Shown here: positions 45,977 to 57,440 of the stretch, piece by piece | Layout: every line of letters starts with the position of its first letter | Numbering within the stretch: position 1 is the stretch's first letter | DNA from: Massilia sp. R2A-15 | Lineage (GTDB): Bacteria; Pseudomonadota; Gammaproteobacteria; Burkholderiales; Burkholderiaceae_D | DNA length: 64,000 nt | Assembly (NCBI RefSeq): GCF_030704305.1 | Contig: NZ_CP131935.1 | Coordinates: 372,001-436,000 of the forward strand | Direction of reading: 5' to 3' | The notes under the pieces: model-generated | Seen by the model: only the letters and a program-made list of their open reading frames with translations | Database searches by the model: none | What the model was told of the DNA's origin: nothing | Made by a program: the position numbers and the translations under genes

Positions 45977-48355
45977 ATGCCAACTATCAACGAGATTCTC
46001 ACTACCATGGATTACGGCCCAGCCCCGGAAAGCACCAAAGAAGCGCAAGCGTGGCTGGAACAGCATGGCCGCACCTTCGGCCTGTTCATCGACAACGCAT
46101 GGACCGAAGCGTCCGACACCTTCGCTTCGACCAACCCTGCCGACGGCAAGGAACTGGCGCAGATCACGCAAGGCACCGCGGCCGACGTCGACCGCGCCGT
46201 TGAAGCTGCGCGCCGCGCCCAGCCGGGCTGGGTCGCGCTGGGCGGCCATGGCCGTGCGCGCGTGCTGTACGCGCTGGCACGCCTGCTGCAAAAGCATTCG
46301 CGCCTGTTCGCGGTCATCGAAACGCTCGACAACGGCAAGACGATCCGCGAAACCCGCGACGCCGACCTGCCGCTGGCCGCGCGCCACTTCTACCATCACG
46401 CCGGCTGGGCCCAGCTGCAGTCGGAAGAATTCGCCGACTACCGCGCCGTCGGCGTGGTTGGCCAGATCGTCCCCTGGAACTTCCCGCTGCTGATGCTGGC
46501 GTGGAAAATCGCACCGGCGCTGGCCGCCGGTAACACCATCGTCTTCAAGCCGGCCGAATTCACCTCGCTGACCGCGCTGCTGTTCGCCGAGATCTGCCAG
46601 CAGGCCGGCGTGCCGGCAGGCGTCGTCAACATCGTCACCGGCGACGGCCGCGTGGGCGAGGCGATCGTCAACCATGCGGGCATCGACAAGCTGGCCTTCA
46701 CCGGTTCGACCGAAGTGGGCCGCATCATCCGCAAGGCCACTGCGGGCTCCGGCAAGAAGCTGTCGCTGGAACTGGGCGGCAAGTCGCCGTTCATCGTGTT
46801 CGAAGACGCCGATCTCGACGCCGCCGTCGAAGGCCTGGTCGACTCGATCTGGTTCAACCAGGGCCAGGTCTGCTGCGCCGGTTCGCGCCTGCTGATCCAG
46901 GAATCGGTCGAAGAGCGTTTCCTCGCCAAGGTCCGCGCGCGCATGGACAACCTGCGCGTCGGCTCGCCGCTCGACAAGTCGATGGACGTCGGCGCGCTGG
47001 TCGATCCGATCCAGCAGCAGCGCATCCACGCGCTGGTCGAATCGGCGCGCGCCGAAGGCTGCACCGTGTACCAGCCGTCGTGCGGCATGCCGGAAGCCGG
47101 CTCGTGGTACCTGCCTACCCTGATCACCGGCGCCTCGACCTCGGCCGCCGTCGCGCAAGCCGAGATCTTTGGACCGGTGCTGGTTGCCATGAGCTTCCGC
47201 ACCCCGGCTGAAGCAGTCCAGCTGGCCAACAACACCGTGTACGGCCTGGCCGCATGCGTGTGGTCCGAGTCGATCAGTCTCGCGCTCGACGTCGCGCCGC
47301 AGATCAAGGCCGGCGTCGTGTGGATCAACACCGCCAACCAGTTCGACGCCGCATGCGGCTTCGGCGGCTACCGCGAATCGGGCTTCGGCCGCGAAGGCGG
47401 CAAGGAAGGCATGTACGAGTACATGACCGCGCTGGCCGAAGACGCGCGTCCCGCGCTGCCAATGGTGGAAGCCAAGGGCAAGGTCAAGTCGTCCGATTCG
47501 GGCAGCCCGTTCGCGGTTGACCGCACCGCCAAGCTGTACATCGGCGGCAAGCAGGCCCGCCCTGACGGCGCCTACAGCCGCGCCATCGCCGGCGCCGACG
47601 GCGCCTTCCTGGCCGATGTCGGCGAAGGCAACCGCAAGGACATCCGCAACGCTGTCGAAGCGGCGCACAAGGCGACCGGCTGGACCAAGGCCACCGCGCA
47701 CAACCGCGCACAGGTCCTGTACTACATCGCCGAAAACCTCGCGATCCGCGCTGACGAATTCGCCGCGCGCCTGGCCGCGATGACCGGCTCGAAGAATCCT
47801 GAGAAAGAAGTGCAGGCATCGATCGAGCGCCTGTTCTACTACGCAGCCTGGGCCGACAAGTACGACGGCCTGGCGCACCAGCCGCCGATGCACGGCATCA
47901 CCGTCGCGCTGAACGAGCCGGTTGGCGTGATCGGCATCATCTGCCCGAACGAAGCGCCGCTGCTGGGCTTCATCTCGCTGGTGGCGCCTGCGATCGCGCT
48001 GGGTAACCGCGTGATCGCGGTGCCGTCGGAAGCGCATCCGCTGGCCGCGACCGACCTGTACCAGGTGCTCGACACGTCCGACCTGCCGGGCGGTGTGCTG
48101 AACATCGTCACCGGCAGCGCCGACGAACTGGCGCGCACGTTGGCGTCGCACTCGGACGTCGATGCGATCTGGCGTCACGACGGCTCGGCCGAAGGCTGCG
48201 CCGAAGTCGAGCGCCTGTCGGCCGAGTCGCTCAAGCGCACCTGGGTGGGCGGCGGCAAGGGCCGTGACTGGTACAGCACCAAGCAGGCCGGCGGCCGCGC
48301 CGTGCTGGCGCACGCCAGCCAGGTCAAGAACGTCTGGATCCCTTACGGCGTTTAA
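45977..48355 (+). CDS. Aldehyde dehydrogenase, two-domain ALDH16-like protein
   Basis: The 792-residue protein has a complete ALDH domain (about 35-490) with LELGGKSPFI (catalytic Glu) and NQGQVCCAGSR (nucleophile Cys299). A second, partial ALDH domain (about 510-790) begins KLYIGGKQARPDG and contains LNEPVGVIGIICPNEAPLLG but lacks the Cys motif and catalytic segment. This arrangement matches the ALDH16 family, in which the second domain is a pseudoenzyme used for assembly. In the deo operon its likely job is to oxidise acetaldehyde from DeoC to acetate. It is followed by a double-hairpin repeat (48374-48452) before deoA. Confidence 0.9.
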   Translation: MPTINEILTTMDYGPAPESTKEAQAWLEQHGRTFGLFIDNAWTEASDTFASTNPADGKELAQITQGTAADVDRAVEAARRAQPGWVALGGHGRARVLYALARLLQKHSRLFAVIETLDNGKTIRETRDADLPLAARHFYHHAGWAQLQSEEFADYRAVGVVGQIVPWNFPLLMLAWKIAPALAAGNTIVFKPAEFTSLTALLFAEICQQAGVPAGVVNIVTGDGRVGEAIVNHAGIDKLAFTGSTEVGRIIRKATAGSGKKLSLELGGKSPFIVFEDADLDAAVEGLVDSIWFNQGQVCCAGSRLLIQESVEERFLAKVRARMDNLRVGSPLDKSMDVGALVDPIQQQRIHALVESARAEGCTVYQPSCGMPEAGSWYLPTLITGASTSAAVAQAEIFGPVLVAMSFRTPAEAVQLANNTVYGLAACVWSESISLALDVAPQIKAGVVWINTANQFDAACGFGGYRESGFGREGGKEGMYEYMTALAEDARPALPMVEAKGKVKSSDSGSPFAVDRTAKLYIGGKQARPDGAYSRAIAGADGAFLADVGEGNRKDIRNAVEAAHKATGWTKATAHNRAQVLYYIAENLAIRADEFAARLAAMTGSKNPEKEVQASIERLFYYAAWADKYDGLAHQPPMHGITVALNEPVGVIGIICPNEAPLLGFISLVAPAIALGNRVIAVPSEAHPLAATDLYQVLDTSDLPGGVLNIVTGSADELARTLASHSDVDAIWRHDGSAEGCAEVERLSAESLKRTWVGGGKGRDWYSTKQAGGRAVLAHASQVKNVWIPYGV

Positions 48356-48373
48356 TTAGTTACATTCAAGACC

Positions 48374-48452
48374 GTCATTCCCGCGCAGGCGGGAATCCAT
48401 AGCACCTGCGAACAGCAAGCTCAGTATGGATTCCCGCCTTCGCGGGAATGAC
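48374..48452. repeat. Double-hairpin inverted repeat element, type with ATTCCCGC stems
   Basis: Arms 48374-48401 and 48425-48452 are inverted copies (27 of 28 bases match). Each holds an inner hairpin ATTCCCGC ... GCGGGAAT followed by CCATA. Such repeats are widespread in proteobacteria. This one sits inside the deo operon, between the ALDH16-like gene and deoA, where it could act on RNA stability or partial termination. Confidence 0.88.
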
Positions 48453-48485
48453 GTTTGTAGAGCCAACGAATTCAAGAGGTACACC

Positions 48486-49808
<1,323 letters not shown>

Positions 49809-49821
49809 GAAGGGAAGCGCC

Positions 49822-51445
<1,624 letters not shown>

Positions 51446-51451
51446 AAACCT

Positions 51452-51534
51452 GGGGTCAGGTCCGCAGGACCAGACCCCCGATGTAGCCGGCGCCGCGTCA
51501 CGAAGCCGGGGTCTGGTCCCGCGGACCTGACCCC
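51452..51534. repeat. Inverted pair of 27-bp palindromes (51452-51478 and 51508-51534)
   Basis: The first copy has arms GGGGTCAGGTCC and GGACCAGACCCC around GCA. The second is in opposite orientation (GGGGTCTGGTCC, CGC, GGACCTGACCCC). A 29-bp spacer separates them. The pair lies between the convergent deaminase-like gene and the NTF2-like gene. Confidence 0.92.
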
Positions 51535-51538
51535 ATCT

Positions 51539-51931
51539 TCAAGCCGGCGCCCCCAGCAAATTCGCATCGCGCGCCAGCCGCCACTTGCCGTCCTCCTGCT
51601 TGCGCAAGATCGACAGCGTATGCCCGCTGCGCTGCATCGGCGTATTGCCGTGCTTCGATGTCACCGTCACCGACAGGCGCGTGCGGCACCACGCGATGTC
51701 GCCGGCCACTTCGATCTCCTCGATCTCGCTGTGCGATTCGATCGCGTGCGTCGACAGCATCCCGCGCAAGCCCTGCTCGAACGCGGCGCGTCCATGAATG
51801 GCCGGCTGCCCGGCCACCAGGAACACCACGTCGGGCGTCATCAAATCGAGCACCGTGTCCACATCGCCCTGGCGCGTGGCGCGCAGCCACGTGTCGATCA
51901 GGTCGCGAATCGCCTGTTCATCCGTGTTCAT
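51539..51931 (-). CDS. SgcJ/EcaC-like NTF2-superfamily protein (DUF4440-type)
   Basis: The 130-residue protein has the NTF2-like fold pattern: DEQAIRDLIDTWLRATRQGD at the N-terminus, TPDVVFLVAGQPAIHGRAAF and a C-terminal DGKWRLARDANLL. Proteins of this type are small cone-shaped domains with diverse, usually unknown, roles. Nothing in the sequence points to a catalytic centre. The VOC protein gene lies 9 bp upstream, so it is probably the third gene of a small minus-strand operon. Confidence 0.82.
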   Translation of the reverse strand: MNTDEQAIRDLIDTWLRATRQGDVDTVLDLMTPDVVFLVAGQPAIHGRAAFEQGLRGMLSTHAIESHSEIEEIEVAGDIAWCRTRLSVTVTSKHGNTPMQRSGHTLSILRKQEDGKWRLARDANLLGAPA

Positions 51932-51940
51932 GATGCCTCC

Positions 51941-52327
51941 TTACGCCGCCTTCGGATCGGCCTGCATCATCCCGACGATGTTCCCGTCGGGGTCCTTGAT
52001 GTAGGCCAGCCAGCCGATGCCCGGCACGGCCATCTTCGGCACCGCCACCTGCGCGCCCGCGCCCGTCGCCTTGGCCACCGCCGCATCGACGTCGCCCACG
52101 CCGATGGTGCACACGAACGCGTTCACCGGCGCCATGTCCGCGGCCGGCGGTCCGCGCCGCGGCAGCAGCCCGCCGTTGATGCCGGGCTGGTCGTCCGGCC
52201 CGGTGTGGATCATCCAGTAGTCGCCGCCCTCCCACTTGTGGAAAGACCAGCCGAACAGCGCGGAATAAAAATCCATCAGCGCCTGCGGATTGGACGCCTG
52301 GATTTCGAAATGCATGGGACGTGACAT
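51941..52327 (-). CDS. VOC (glyoxalase/bleomycin-resistance) family protein
   Basis: The 128-residue protein starts MSRPMHFEIQASNPQALMDF at the ATG at 52327, which has a GAGGAGAG ribosome-binding sequence; the frame is open further upstream but without support. It has the paired beta-alpha-beta-beta-beta modules of VOC proteins: YSALFGWSFHKWEGGDYWMI and VGDVDAAVAKATGAGAQVAV, ending IKDPDGNIVGMMQ with a metal-ligand-type residue. Substrate unknown. It is between a second VOC gene and the NTF2-like gene. Confidence 0.87.
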   Translation of the reverse strand: MSRPMHFEIQASNPQALMDFYSALFGWSFHKWEGGDYWMIHTGPDDQPGINGGLLPRRGPPAADMAPVNAFVCTIGVGDVDAAVAKATGAGAQVAVPKMAVPGIGWLAYIKDPDGNIVGMMQADPKAA

Positions 52328-52346
52328 GGGTCTCTCCTCGATGTGG

Positions 52347-52778
52347 TTATTGCTGCCAAGGGTCGTAAGTGCCGATGCTCCAGATATGCTGCTCGAGGTC
52401 GCGGCAGGTGAAGCCGCGCCCGCCGTATTCTTCGTCCACGATGTCGATGACGATCTTGCCGCCCGCGTCGAGCACGCGCTGGTACACCGCGTCCGCATCC
52501 GGGACGACGAGATAGGTGGTCTGGGTCTCCGAGCCGCCGATGTCTTCCGGCTGCACCACCAGCGGGCCGTAGGCGCCTTCGTTGCTGGCCGAGCCGAGCA
52601 TGATCATGCCGCCGCCAAAAATGAGCTGCGCGTGCGCGATGGTGTCGTCAGGGCCCGGCACCACCAGGTGCTGGGTGAAGCCGAACACCGCGCACAGCCA
52701 GTCGATCGCGCGCGCGGCGTCGCGGTAGCGCAGGCAGGGAATCAGGGTAGAGCCGGTGCTGCTGGGGTCTGCTGGCAT
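52347..52778 (-). CDS. VOC family protein, PhnB/glyoxalase-like
   Basis: The 143-residue protein shows TLIPCLRYRDAARAIDWLCA and FGFTQHLVVPGPDDTIAHAQ, then the second module beginning YLVVPDADAVYQRVLDAGGK and a C-terminal GGRGFTCRDLEQHIWSIGTY, typical of PhnB-like VOC proteins. It precedes the other VOC gene by 19 bp on the minus strand and shares little sequence with it. No catalytic role can be assigned. The first ten residues are weakly conserved in type and the start may be slightly downstream. Confidence 0.85.
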   Translation of the reverse strand: MPADPSSTGSTLIPCLRYRDAARAIDWLCAVFGFTQHLVVPGPDDTIAHAQLIFGGGMIMLGSASNEGAYGPLVVQPEDIGGSETQTTYLVVPDADAVYQRVLDAGGKIVIDIVDEEYGGRGFTCRDLEQHIWSIGTYDPWQQ

Positions 52779-52838
52779 GGCGCGCTCCGTGGAAATGGCA
52801 AATCCGACATCTAATGGTAAGCCATTTTCAGGATCGCG

Positions 52839-53600
52839 CTACATCTGCTGGAACAGGTGCGCATGGTTGCGGCTCACTTCCAGCTCGTGCTGGAAGTCGC
52901 GCACCTTGAGCATCTGCCTGCCGCGCAGGTCGCGCGTGACCGAGACGATCGCGTCCACCCGCACCAGGGTCGAGCGGTGGACGCGCCAGAACTCGTCGGG
53001 ATCGAGTTCGTCGGCCAGTTCCTTGAGCGTTTTACGGATCAGCAGTTCGGCCTGCGCGGTCTGCACCCGCGTGTATTTTTCGTCGGACTGGAAGAACAGG
53101 ATTTCGCGCGTGCTGACCATGCGCAGGCTGCCGCCCACCTGGGCCTGGATCCAGCGCAGGTACGCCGGCCTGGCGGCGCCGCCGGTCTGCAGCGCGGCGG
53201 TGAGTTCAGCCAGCTTCGCGCCGATGTCCTGCGGCGCCGAGGCCAGGCGCTGGCGCAGGCGCGCGCAGGTGGTCTCCAGCCGCGCCGCCGTCACCGGCTT
53301 GAGCAGGTAGTCCATCGCGCCCTGTTCGAATGCGTCGATCGCATACTGGTCGTAGGCGGTGACGAACACGATGTGGCAGCGGTTGTACAGCCGGCGCGCC
53401 GCCTCGATCCCGGACAGGCCCGGCATGCGGATGTCGAGGAACACGATGTCGGGCCCGTGTGCGGCGGCCAGCGCCACCGCTTCCACGCCGTTGGCCGCTT
53501 CGCCGACGACTTCCAGCGCCGGCCACGCCTCGCGTAGCCGCGCGCGCAGCTGGTCGCGCATCGGCGCCTCGTCGTCGGCGATCAGCGCGCGCACCATCAT
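52839..53600 (-). CDS. LytTR-family response regulator
   Basis: The 253-residue regulator has a receiver domain (ALIADDEAPMRDQL, phospho-Asp in DIVFLDIRMPGLSG, Lys in DYLLKPV) and a C-terminal LytTR DNA-binding domain from about residue 155 (ILFFQSDEKYTRVQT, FWRVHRSTLVRVDAI). The ATG at 53600 overlaps the kinase stop (ATGA) and has GGAGGG upstream; the second Met one codon later is also possible. It pairs with the LytS-like kinase upstream. The target genes are not evident. Confidence 0.94.
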   Translation of the reverse strand: MMVRALIADDEAPMRDQLRARLREAWPALEVVGEAANGVEAVALAAAHGPDIVFLDIRMPGLSGIEAARRLYNRCHIVFVTAYDQYAIDAFEQGAMDYLLKPVTAARLETTCARLRQRLASAPQDIGAKLAELTAALQTGGAARPAYLRWIQAQVGGSLRMVSTREILFFQSDEKYTRVQTAQAELLIRKTLKELADELDPDEFWRVHRSTLVRVDAIVSVTRDLRGRQMLKVRDFQHELEVSRNHAHLFQQM

Positions 53601-54487
53601 GCTCCCTCCATCATCGAATACGGCACCCGGATCGACGCCAGCGTTCCGCCTTCGGGCGGCGCCTCGATCACCAGTTCGGCGCTGGCGCCGTACAGCAGGC
53701 GCAGGCGTTCGCGGATGTTGGCCAGGCCGACGCCGTCGTCGGACAGCGGATTGAAGCCGGCGCCATTGTCGCGCACGTCCACGTGCAGGGTCGCATGCAC
53801 CACGTGGGCGCTGACCTCGATGCGGCCGCCTTCGATCTTCGGCTCCAGCCCGTGCTTGATGGCGTTCTCGATCAGGATCAGCAGCATCATTGGCGGGAAG
53901 GGCGCGCTGCCGAGGAAGTCGGGCACGTTGAACTGCACCGCCAGCCTTTCCTTCATGCGCGCCTGCATGATGGCCAGGTAGGCGCGCGACAGCTCCACCT
54001 GCTTGCCCAGGGTGCCACCGCCGTTGGCGCGCATCTGCGGCAAGGTCGCGCGCAGGTAGTCGATCAGGTGCGCATGGATGCGCGCGGCCTCGGACGGGTC
54101 GGTCTCGATCAGCTGGCCGATCAGGGCCAGCGTATTGAACAGGAAGTGCGGCTCGACCTGCGCCTGCAAGGTCGCCATCTGCGCCTCGGTCAGCTTGCGG
54201 TCGACCGTCGCCGCGTCGGCCTTGCGGTCGGCCGCAGCCGCGTCCAGCTCGGCCTTGCGCTTGCCGCCGGCGAGTACCTTGACGGCGAACGAGACGAAGA
54301 TGAACCAGACGGCGGGTTCGGGCGTCTGCAGCATGCCGAAGCCGACCAGCGCGAACACCCAGATGATCACCAGCTGGCGCCACTCGACCACCGCGACCCA
54401 GTCGAAGAAGCGCCACCAGCTCTCCTTGGCCAGCTCGGTGGCCTCGCGCAGCAGGTCCATGCCGCGGTTCAGGTGCGAAGTGCTCAT
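53597..54487 (-). CDS. LytS/AlgZ-type sensor histidine kinase
   Basis: The 296-residue membrane kinase has two hydrophobic segments near residues 36-72, a short coiled stretch rich in Ala/Asp/Lys (about 75-100) and the His_kinase domain with QVEPHFLFNTLALIGQL, where the His is phosphorylated. The HATPase domain has LLILIENAIKHGLEP and DNGAGFNPLSDDGVGLANIR. It starts at 54487, overlapping the stop of the small membrane gene upstream, and ends overlapping the regulator start, so all three are one operon. There is no extracytoplasmic sensor domain of note, so the signal may be membrane-derived. Confidence 0.93.
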   Translation of the reverse strand: MSTSHLNRGMDLLREATELAKESWWRFFDWVAVVEWRQLVIIWVFALVGFGMLQTPEPAVWFIFVSFAVKVLAGGKRKAELDAAAADRKADAATVDRKLTEAQMATLQAQVEPHFLFNTLALIGQLIETDPSEAARIHAHLIDYLRATLPQMRANGGGTLGKQVELSRAYLAIMQARMKERLAVQFNVPDFLGSAPFPPMMLLILIENAIKHGLEPKIEGGRIEVSAHVVHATLHVDVRDNGAGFNPLSDDGVGLANIRERLRLLYGASAELVIEAPPEGGTLASIRVPYSMMEGA

Positions 54488-54738
54488 GGTCGGTCCTTGT
54501 GGCGCCGCGTGTTGATCACGATCGCCGCGACGGCCACTTTGACGATCATGAAGAAGACGAACAGGCAGATCGCCAGCGGCACGATGGTGATCACCAGAGC
54601 CAGCATGATGCAGGCGGCGAGCAGCTGCGGCCAGGACATTGCGCCGAGCGCGCGCGCGCCGTGGCGCACCGCCTGCATCAGCGCCCGGCCGATCTCGTCG
54701 AGCAGTTCGTTCAATGATGCGAATGTCGCGTTTTTCAT
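54484..54738 (-). CDS. Small uncharacterised membrane protein of the LytS/LytTR operon
   Basis: The 84-residue product starts at the ATG at 54738 with GGGAG upstream. It has an N-terminal amphipathic part (MKNATFASLNELLDEIGRAL) and a long hydrophobic region of about 40 residues (about 38-75: LLAACIMLALVITIVPLAIC), enough for two close membrane segments. I do not recognise a family. Its stop overlaps the kinase start, so it is probably part of that signalling unit. Confidence 0.7.
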   Translation of the reverse strand: MKNATFASLNELLDEIGRALMQAVRHGARALGAMSWPQLLAACIMLALVITIVPLAICLFVFFMIVKVAVAAIVINTRRHKDRP

Positions 54739-54972
54739 GCGGATGCTCCCGGGAGACGTTTGTCGATGGCTTGACTTTAGCAAGCGCGCAGGGTGAATGA
54801 CACGCCTGTCCGATGAAGCGCGCAAACCATGGGATAAACGGTGATTCGGCGCGATTAATGGGCCTGGCGCCGCATCGTGATAGTCGCCTCGGATTCTCCA
54901 AATGATAATTTATTTTTTGTAACTAAATGCTCTATAATTTGTATCAGACGCAAATACTAGACTTGGTTACTT
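54739..54972. other. Divergent intergenic region, LytS operon / diguanylate cyclase
   Basis: This 234-bp gap becomes strongly AT-rich near its right end. TATAAT at 54934-54939 is a good -10 box for the cyclase gene, about 35 bp upstream of its start; the -35 (TTATTT) is poor. I see no small gene. Confidence 0.4.
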
Positions 54973-56145
54973 ATGCTTTCTGCGGTACGAGATCTTGCCC
55001 ATTCCAGTTGTTTATCCGATCCTGCCACCGCCGCTATCTCGGCCCGCAGCGGCGAATTTCAAAGCGCGCAGTACGAGGCGGCCTTCAACGATCGCCAGCT
55101 GGAGAAAACCCGTCCGCAACTGCGCGCCACGCTGCTGTTCTGCTCCTGCTTCTTCGTCGCCTTCAGCCTGACCGATTTCAGTGTGCTCGGCTACGGCCGC
55201 GACGCCTTCATCCTGTTGCTGACGCGCCTGGCCGTTGCGCTGACCGCGGCCGCCGGATGCGTTCTCAGTTCGCGCAATCCGGAGTCGGTGGCGTTGACGC
55301 GCCTGGCCGCGAGCGCCGCCGAAATCGTCGCCCTGGTGGCGTTCCAGGTGGTGGTGGCGTACCGGCCGAACGAAATCGCGTGGCATGCCATGTCGATGGC
55401 GCTGATGCTCATCGTGGTCTATCTGTATATTCCCAACCGCCTTGCGTACTCGGTGGCGATCGCGCTGGCCGCGACCGGCGGCTTCATTGCGATGGTGCTC
55501 GCGCTGGGACGCCTGAACGCCTCGGAGCTGCTGACGATGTCGATGCTGCTGGTGCTGGCCAACGCGTTCGGCTGCGTGGCCGCGCGCCGTTACCAGGTCT
55601 TGTGGCGCGAGGAGTTCCGGGTTCAGACCGTGCTGCACCAGATGTCGATGCACGATGCGCTCACCGGCTGCTTCAACCGCAACTACCTTCAGCATGGCCT
55701 GCTCGAGGCCGAACTGGCGCGCGCGCAGCGCTTCAAGCTGCACCTGACCGTCATCATGTGCGACCTCGATCACTTCAAGCAGGTCAACGAGAAGCACGGC
55801 CACATCGGCGGCGACCTGGTGCTGGCCCACTTCGGCCGGCTGCTCACCAGCATGACGCGCACGCGCGTCGACAGCGTGGTGCGCTACGGCGGCGAGGAGT
55901 TCCTGCTGGTGCTGCCCGAGACCGCGCTCGAAGGCGGCGTGATGCTGGCCGAACGGCTGCGCCGCGCGCTGTCCGAATCGGCCGTCCTGCCCGACGCCCG
56001 CGTTACCGCCAGCATCGGCGTGGCCTCGGCGAATTTCGCCGTCGATGCGCCCAGGTCGCTGCGCGAAATGATTTCATCGGCCGACCACTTGCTGTACGAA
56101 GCGAAAAACGGCGGCCGCAACCAGGTCAGGGCGCAGCACGTCTAG
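54973..56145 (+). CDS. Membrane-bound diguanylate cyclase (GGDEF domain)
   Basis: The 390-residue protein has about six hydrophobic segments between residues 50 and 205, then a GGDEF domain (about 225-388) with the active-site motif as GGEEF (residues 306-310). MSMHDALTGCFNRNYLQHGL starts the domain and IMCDLDHFKQVNEKHGH holds the metal-binding Asp. Activity is likely because GGEEF is an accepted form. There is no RxxD inhibitory site at the expected position. It makes the second messenger cyclic di-GMP, usually affecting motility or biofilm. It is followed by an inverted repeat pair. Confidence 0.93.
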   Translation: MLSAVRDLAHSSCLSDPATAAISARSGEFQSAQYEAAFNDRQLEKTRPQLRATLLFCSCFFVAFSLTDFSVLGYGRDAFILLLTRLAVALTAAAGCVLSSRNPESVALTRLAASAAEIVALVAFQVVVAYRPNEIAWHAMSMALMLIVVYLYIPNRLAYSVAIALAATGGFIAMVLALGRLNASELLTMSMLLVLANAFGCVAARRYQVLWREEFRVQTVLHQMSMHDALTGCFNRNYLQHGLLEAELARAQRFKLHLTVIMCDLDHFKQVNEKHGHIGGDLVLAHFGRLLTSMTRTRVDSVVRYGGEEFLLVLPETALEGGVMLAERLRRALSESAVLPDARVTASIGVASANFAVDAPRSLREMISSADHLLYEAKNGGRNQVRAQHV

Positions 56146-56147
56146 CA

Positions 56148-56230
56148 GGGGTCTGGTCCTGCGGACCTGACCCCATTTTGTTCTTGCGTCGCGCCCGAAA
56201 GATTGGGTCAGGTCCGCGGGACCAGACCCC
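56148..56230. repeat. Inverted pair of 27-bp palindromes (56148-56174 and 56204-56230)
   Basis: The first copy has arms GGGGTCTGGTCC and GGACCTGACCCC around TGC. The second is opposite in orientation and has T instead of G as its first base. The spacer is 29 bp. The pair lies between the convergent cyclase and GNAT genes. Confidence 0.92.
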
Positions 56231-56236
56231 TCTGCG

Positions 56237-56788
56237 CTACGCTTTCCAGTGGCGCCTGAGCAGGCCGTAGAACACTGTGTCGCACACCTCGCCGCCGACG
56301 ATCCACCGCTCGGGCATGAATCCCTCGCGCACAAATCCCAGCCGTTCCAGCACGCGCGCCGACGCCGCATTGCGCGGGTCGATGTCCGCCTCCACCCGGT
56401 TCAGGCCGAGCTGCTCGAAGCCATAGCCGAGCAGGGCGCGCACCGCTTCGCCGGCGTAGCCTTTGCCCCAGTGTTCGCGCGCGAGCGAATAGCCGATGTC
56501 GCAGCGCCGGTTTTGCTCGCTGAACGCCCACAGCGCGGCCTGGCCGATCAGCATGCCGGTCGCCTGCACTTCGATGCCGACGCGAAGCGCCGTGCCGCTG
56601 GCCAGGTTCTCCTCGCCTTTGACCAGATACTCGTCGGCCTGTTCCATCGTGGTCCACGGCGAGCCGGCGCCGTAGCGCATCACCTCGGGATCGGAAAATA
56701 TCGTGAACATTGCGGGCGCGTCCTCTGGGGTGAGCAGGCGCAGGACCAGCCGTTCGGTGGCGATGGTCCCGATGTCAATCACTGGCAT
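56237..56788 (-). CDS. GNAT family N-acetyltransferase, RimJ/RimL-like
   Basis: The 183-residue protein has the RimJ/RimL-type GNAT pattern: TERLVLRLLTPEDAPAMF at the N-terminus, DIGYSLAREHWGKGYAGEAV for acetyl-CoA binding and ADIDPRNAASARVLERLGF near the C-terminus. It would acetylate an amino group of a protein or small molecule; the substrate cannot be told. The start overlaps the end of the TetR gene by 14 bp, so it is the last gene of the MocR-TetR-GNAT operon. Confidence 0.9.
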   Translation of the reverse strand: MPVIDIGTIATERLVLRLLTPEDAPAMFTIFSDPEVMRYGAGSPWTTMEQADEYLVKGEENLASGTALRVGIEVQATGMLIGQAALWAFSEQNRRCDIGYSLAREHWGKGYAGEAVRALLGYGFEQLGLNRVEADIDPRNAASARVLERLGFVREGFMPERWIVGGEVCDTVFYGLLRRHWKA

Positions 56789-57440
56789 TGCGGTCTCCTG
56801 GAGGCGTTGGTTTGATGGCGACCGCGCACAATACCATGTCGACGATCATCTGCTCGGCGTCGTCGAAGTCCTTGCGCACAAGCTGCTTGCGGTTCAGCAC
56901 CAGCGCCATCTGCGCCGAAAAGTCGGCATACGACTGCGTCATCGCCCAGATCGCGAACAGCAGGTGGGTGGCGTTGACCGGCGCGATGCGGCCTTCGGCG
57001 ATCCAGCGTTCGAACACTTCGATGTCCTTGCGCACCAGCGGCACCACGCGGTTGCGGATCTGCTCCCCGTATAGCGGCGCGCCGCTGATGACCTCCATCG
57101 CGTACACGCGCGAGCCGAGCGGATGCTCGCGCGAGAAGCGCAGCTTGGCCTGGACGTAGGCGCGCAGCATGTCGCCCGGCTCCTGCGTGGGATCGGCCAG
57201 CAGGTCCATGCGCGTGAGCCATTCGTCGAGCACGTCGTCGAGCACGCGCTGGTACAGGGCCTGTTTGGTCGGGAAGTAGTACATCAGGTTCTGCTTCGAC
57301 AGCCCGGCGTTGTCGGCCACGGTGGCGATCGAGGCGCCTTCGTAGCCGCGCTCGGCGAACACGCGCACCGCCTCGGCCACGATATCGGCCTCCAGCTTGT
57401 CGCGGTTGAGCGCCTGCCGCTTGATCCTGGTAATGGTCAT
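56775..57440 (-). CDS. TetR family regulator, RutR-like
   Basis: The 221-residue regulator has a TetR N-terminal helix-turn-helix (EAVRVFAERGYEGASIATVA, then GLSKQNLMYYFPTKQALYQ) and a C-terminal domain resembling RutR (YcdC), including SREHPLGSRVYAMEVISGAP and VNATHLLFAIWAMTQSYADF. RutR senses uracil and thymine and controls pyrimidine use, which fits the divergent reductive pyrimidine degradation operon. The 4-bp overlap with the MocR gene (57437-57440) makes them one operon. The effector here is inferred. Confidence 0.85.
   Translation of the reverse strand: MTITRIKRQALNRDKLEADIVAEAVRVFAERGYEGASIATVADNAGLSKQNLMYYFPTKQALYQRVLDDVLDEWLTRMDLLADPTQEPGDMLRAYVQAKLRFSREHPLGSRVYAMEVISGAPLYGEQIRNRVVPLVRKDIEVFERWIAEGRIAPVNATHLLFAIWAMTQSYADFSAQMALVLNRKQLVRKDFDDAEQMIVDMVLCAVAIKPTPPGDRNASD

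Noticed and set aside
45926..48313. A 795-codon open frame on the minus strand opposite the ALDH16-like gene
   Set aside because: The composition is typical of antisense reading in high-GC DNA; the plus strand encodes a clear aldehyde dehydrogenase.
48426..48485. Upstream in-frame extension of deoA through the double-hairpin repeat
   Set aside because: The extra residues come from the repeat and are absent from the DeoA family; the ATG at 48486 gives the exact family length.
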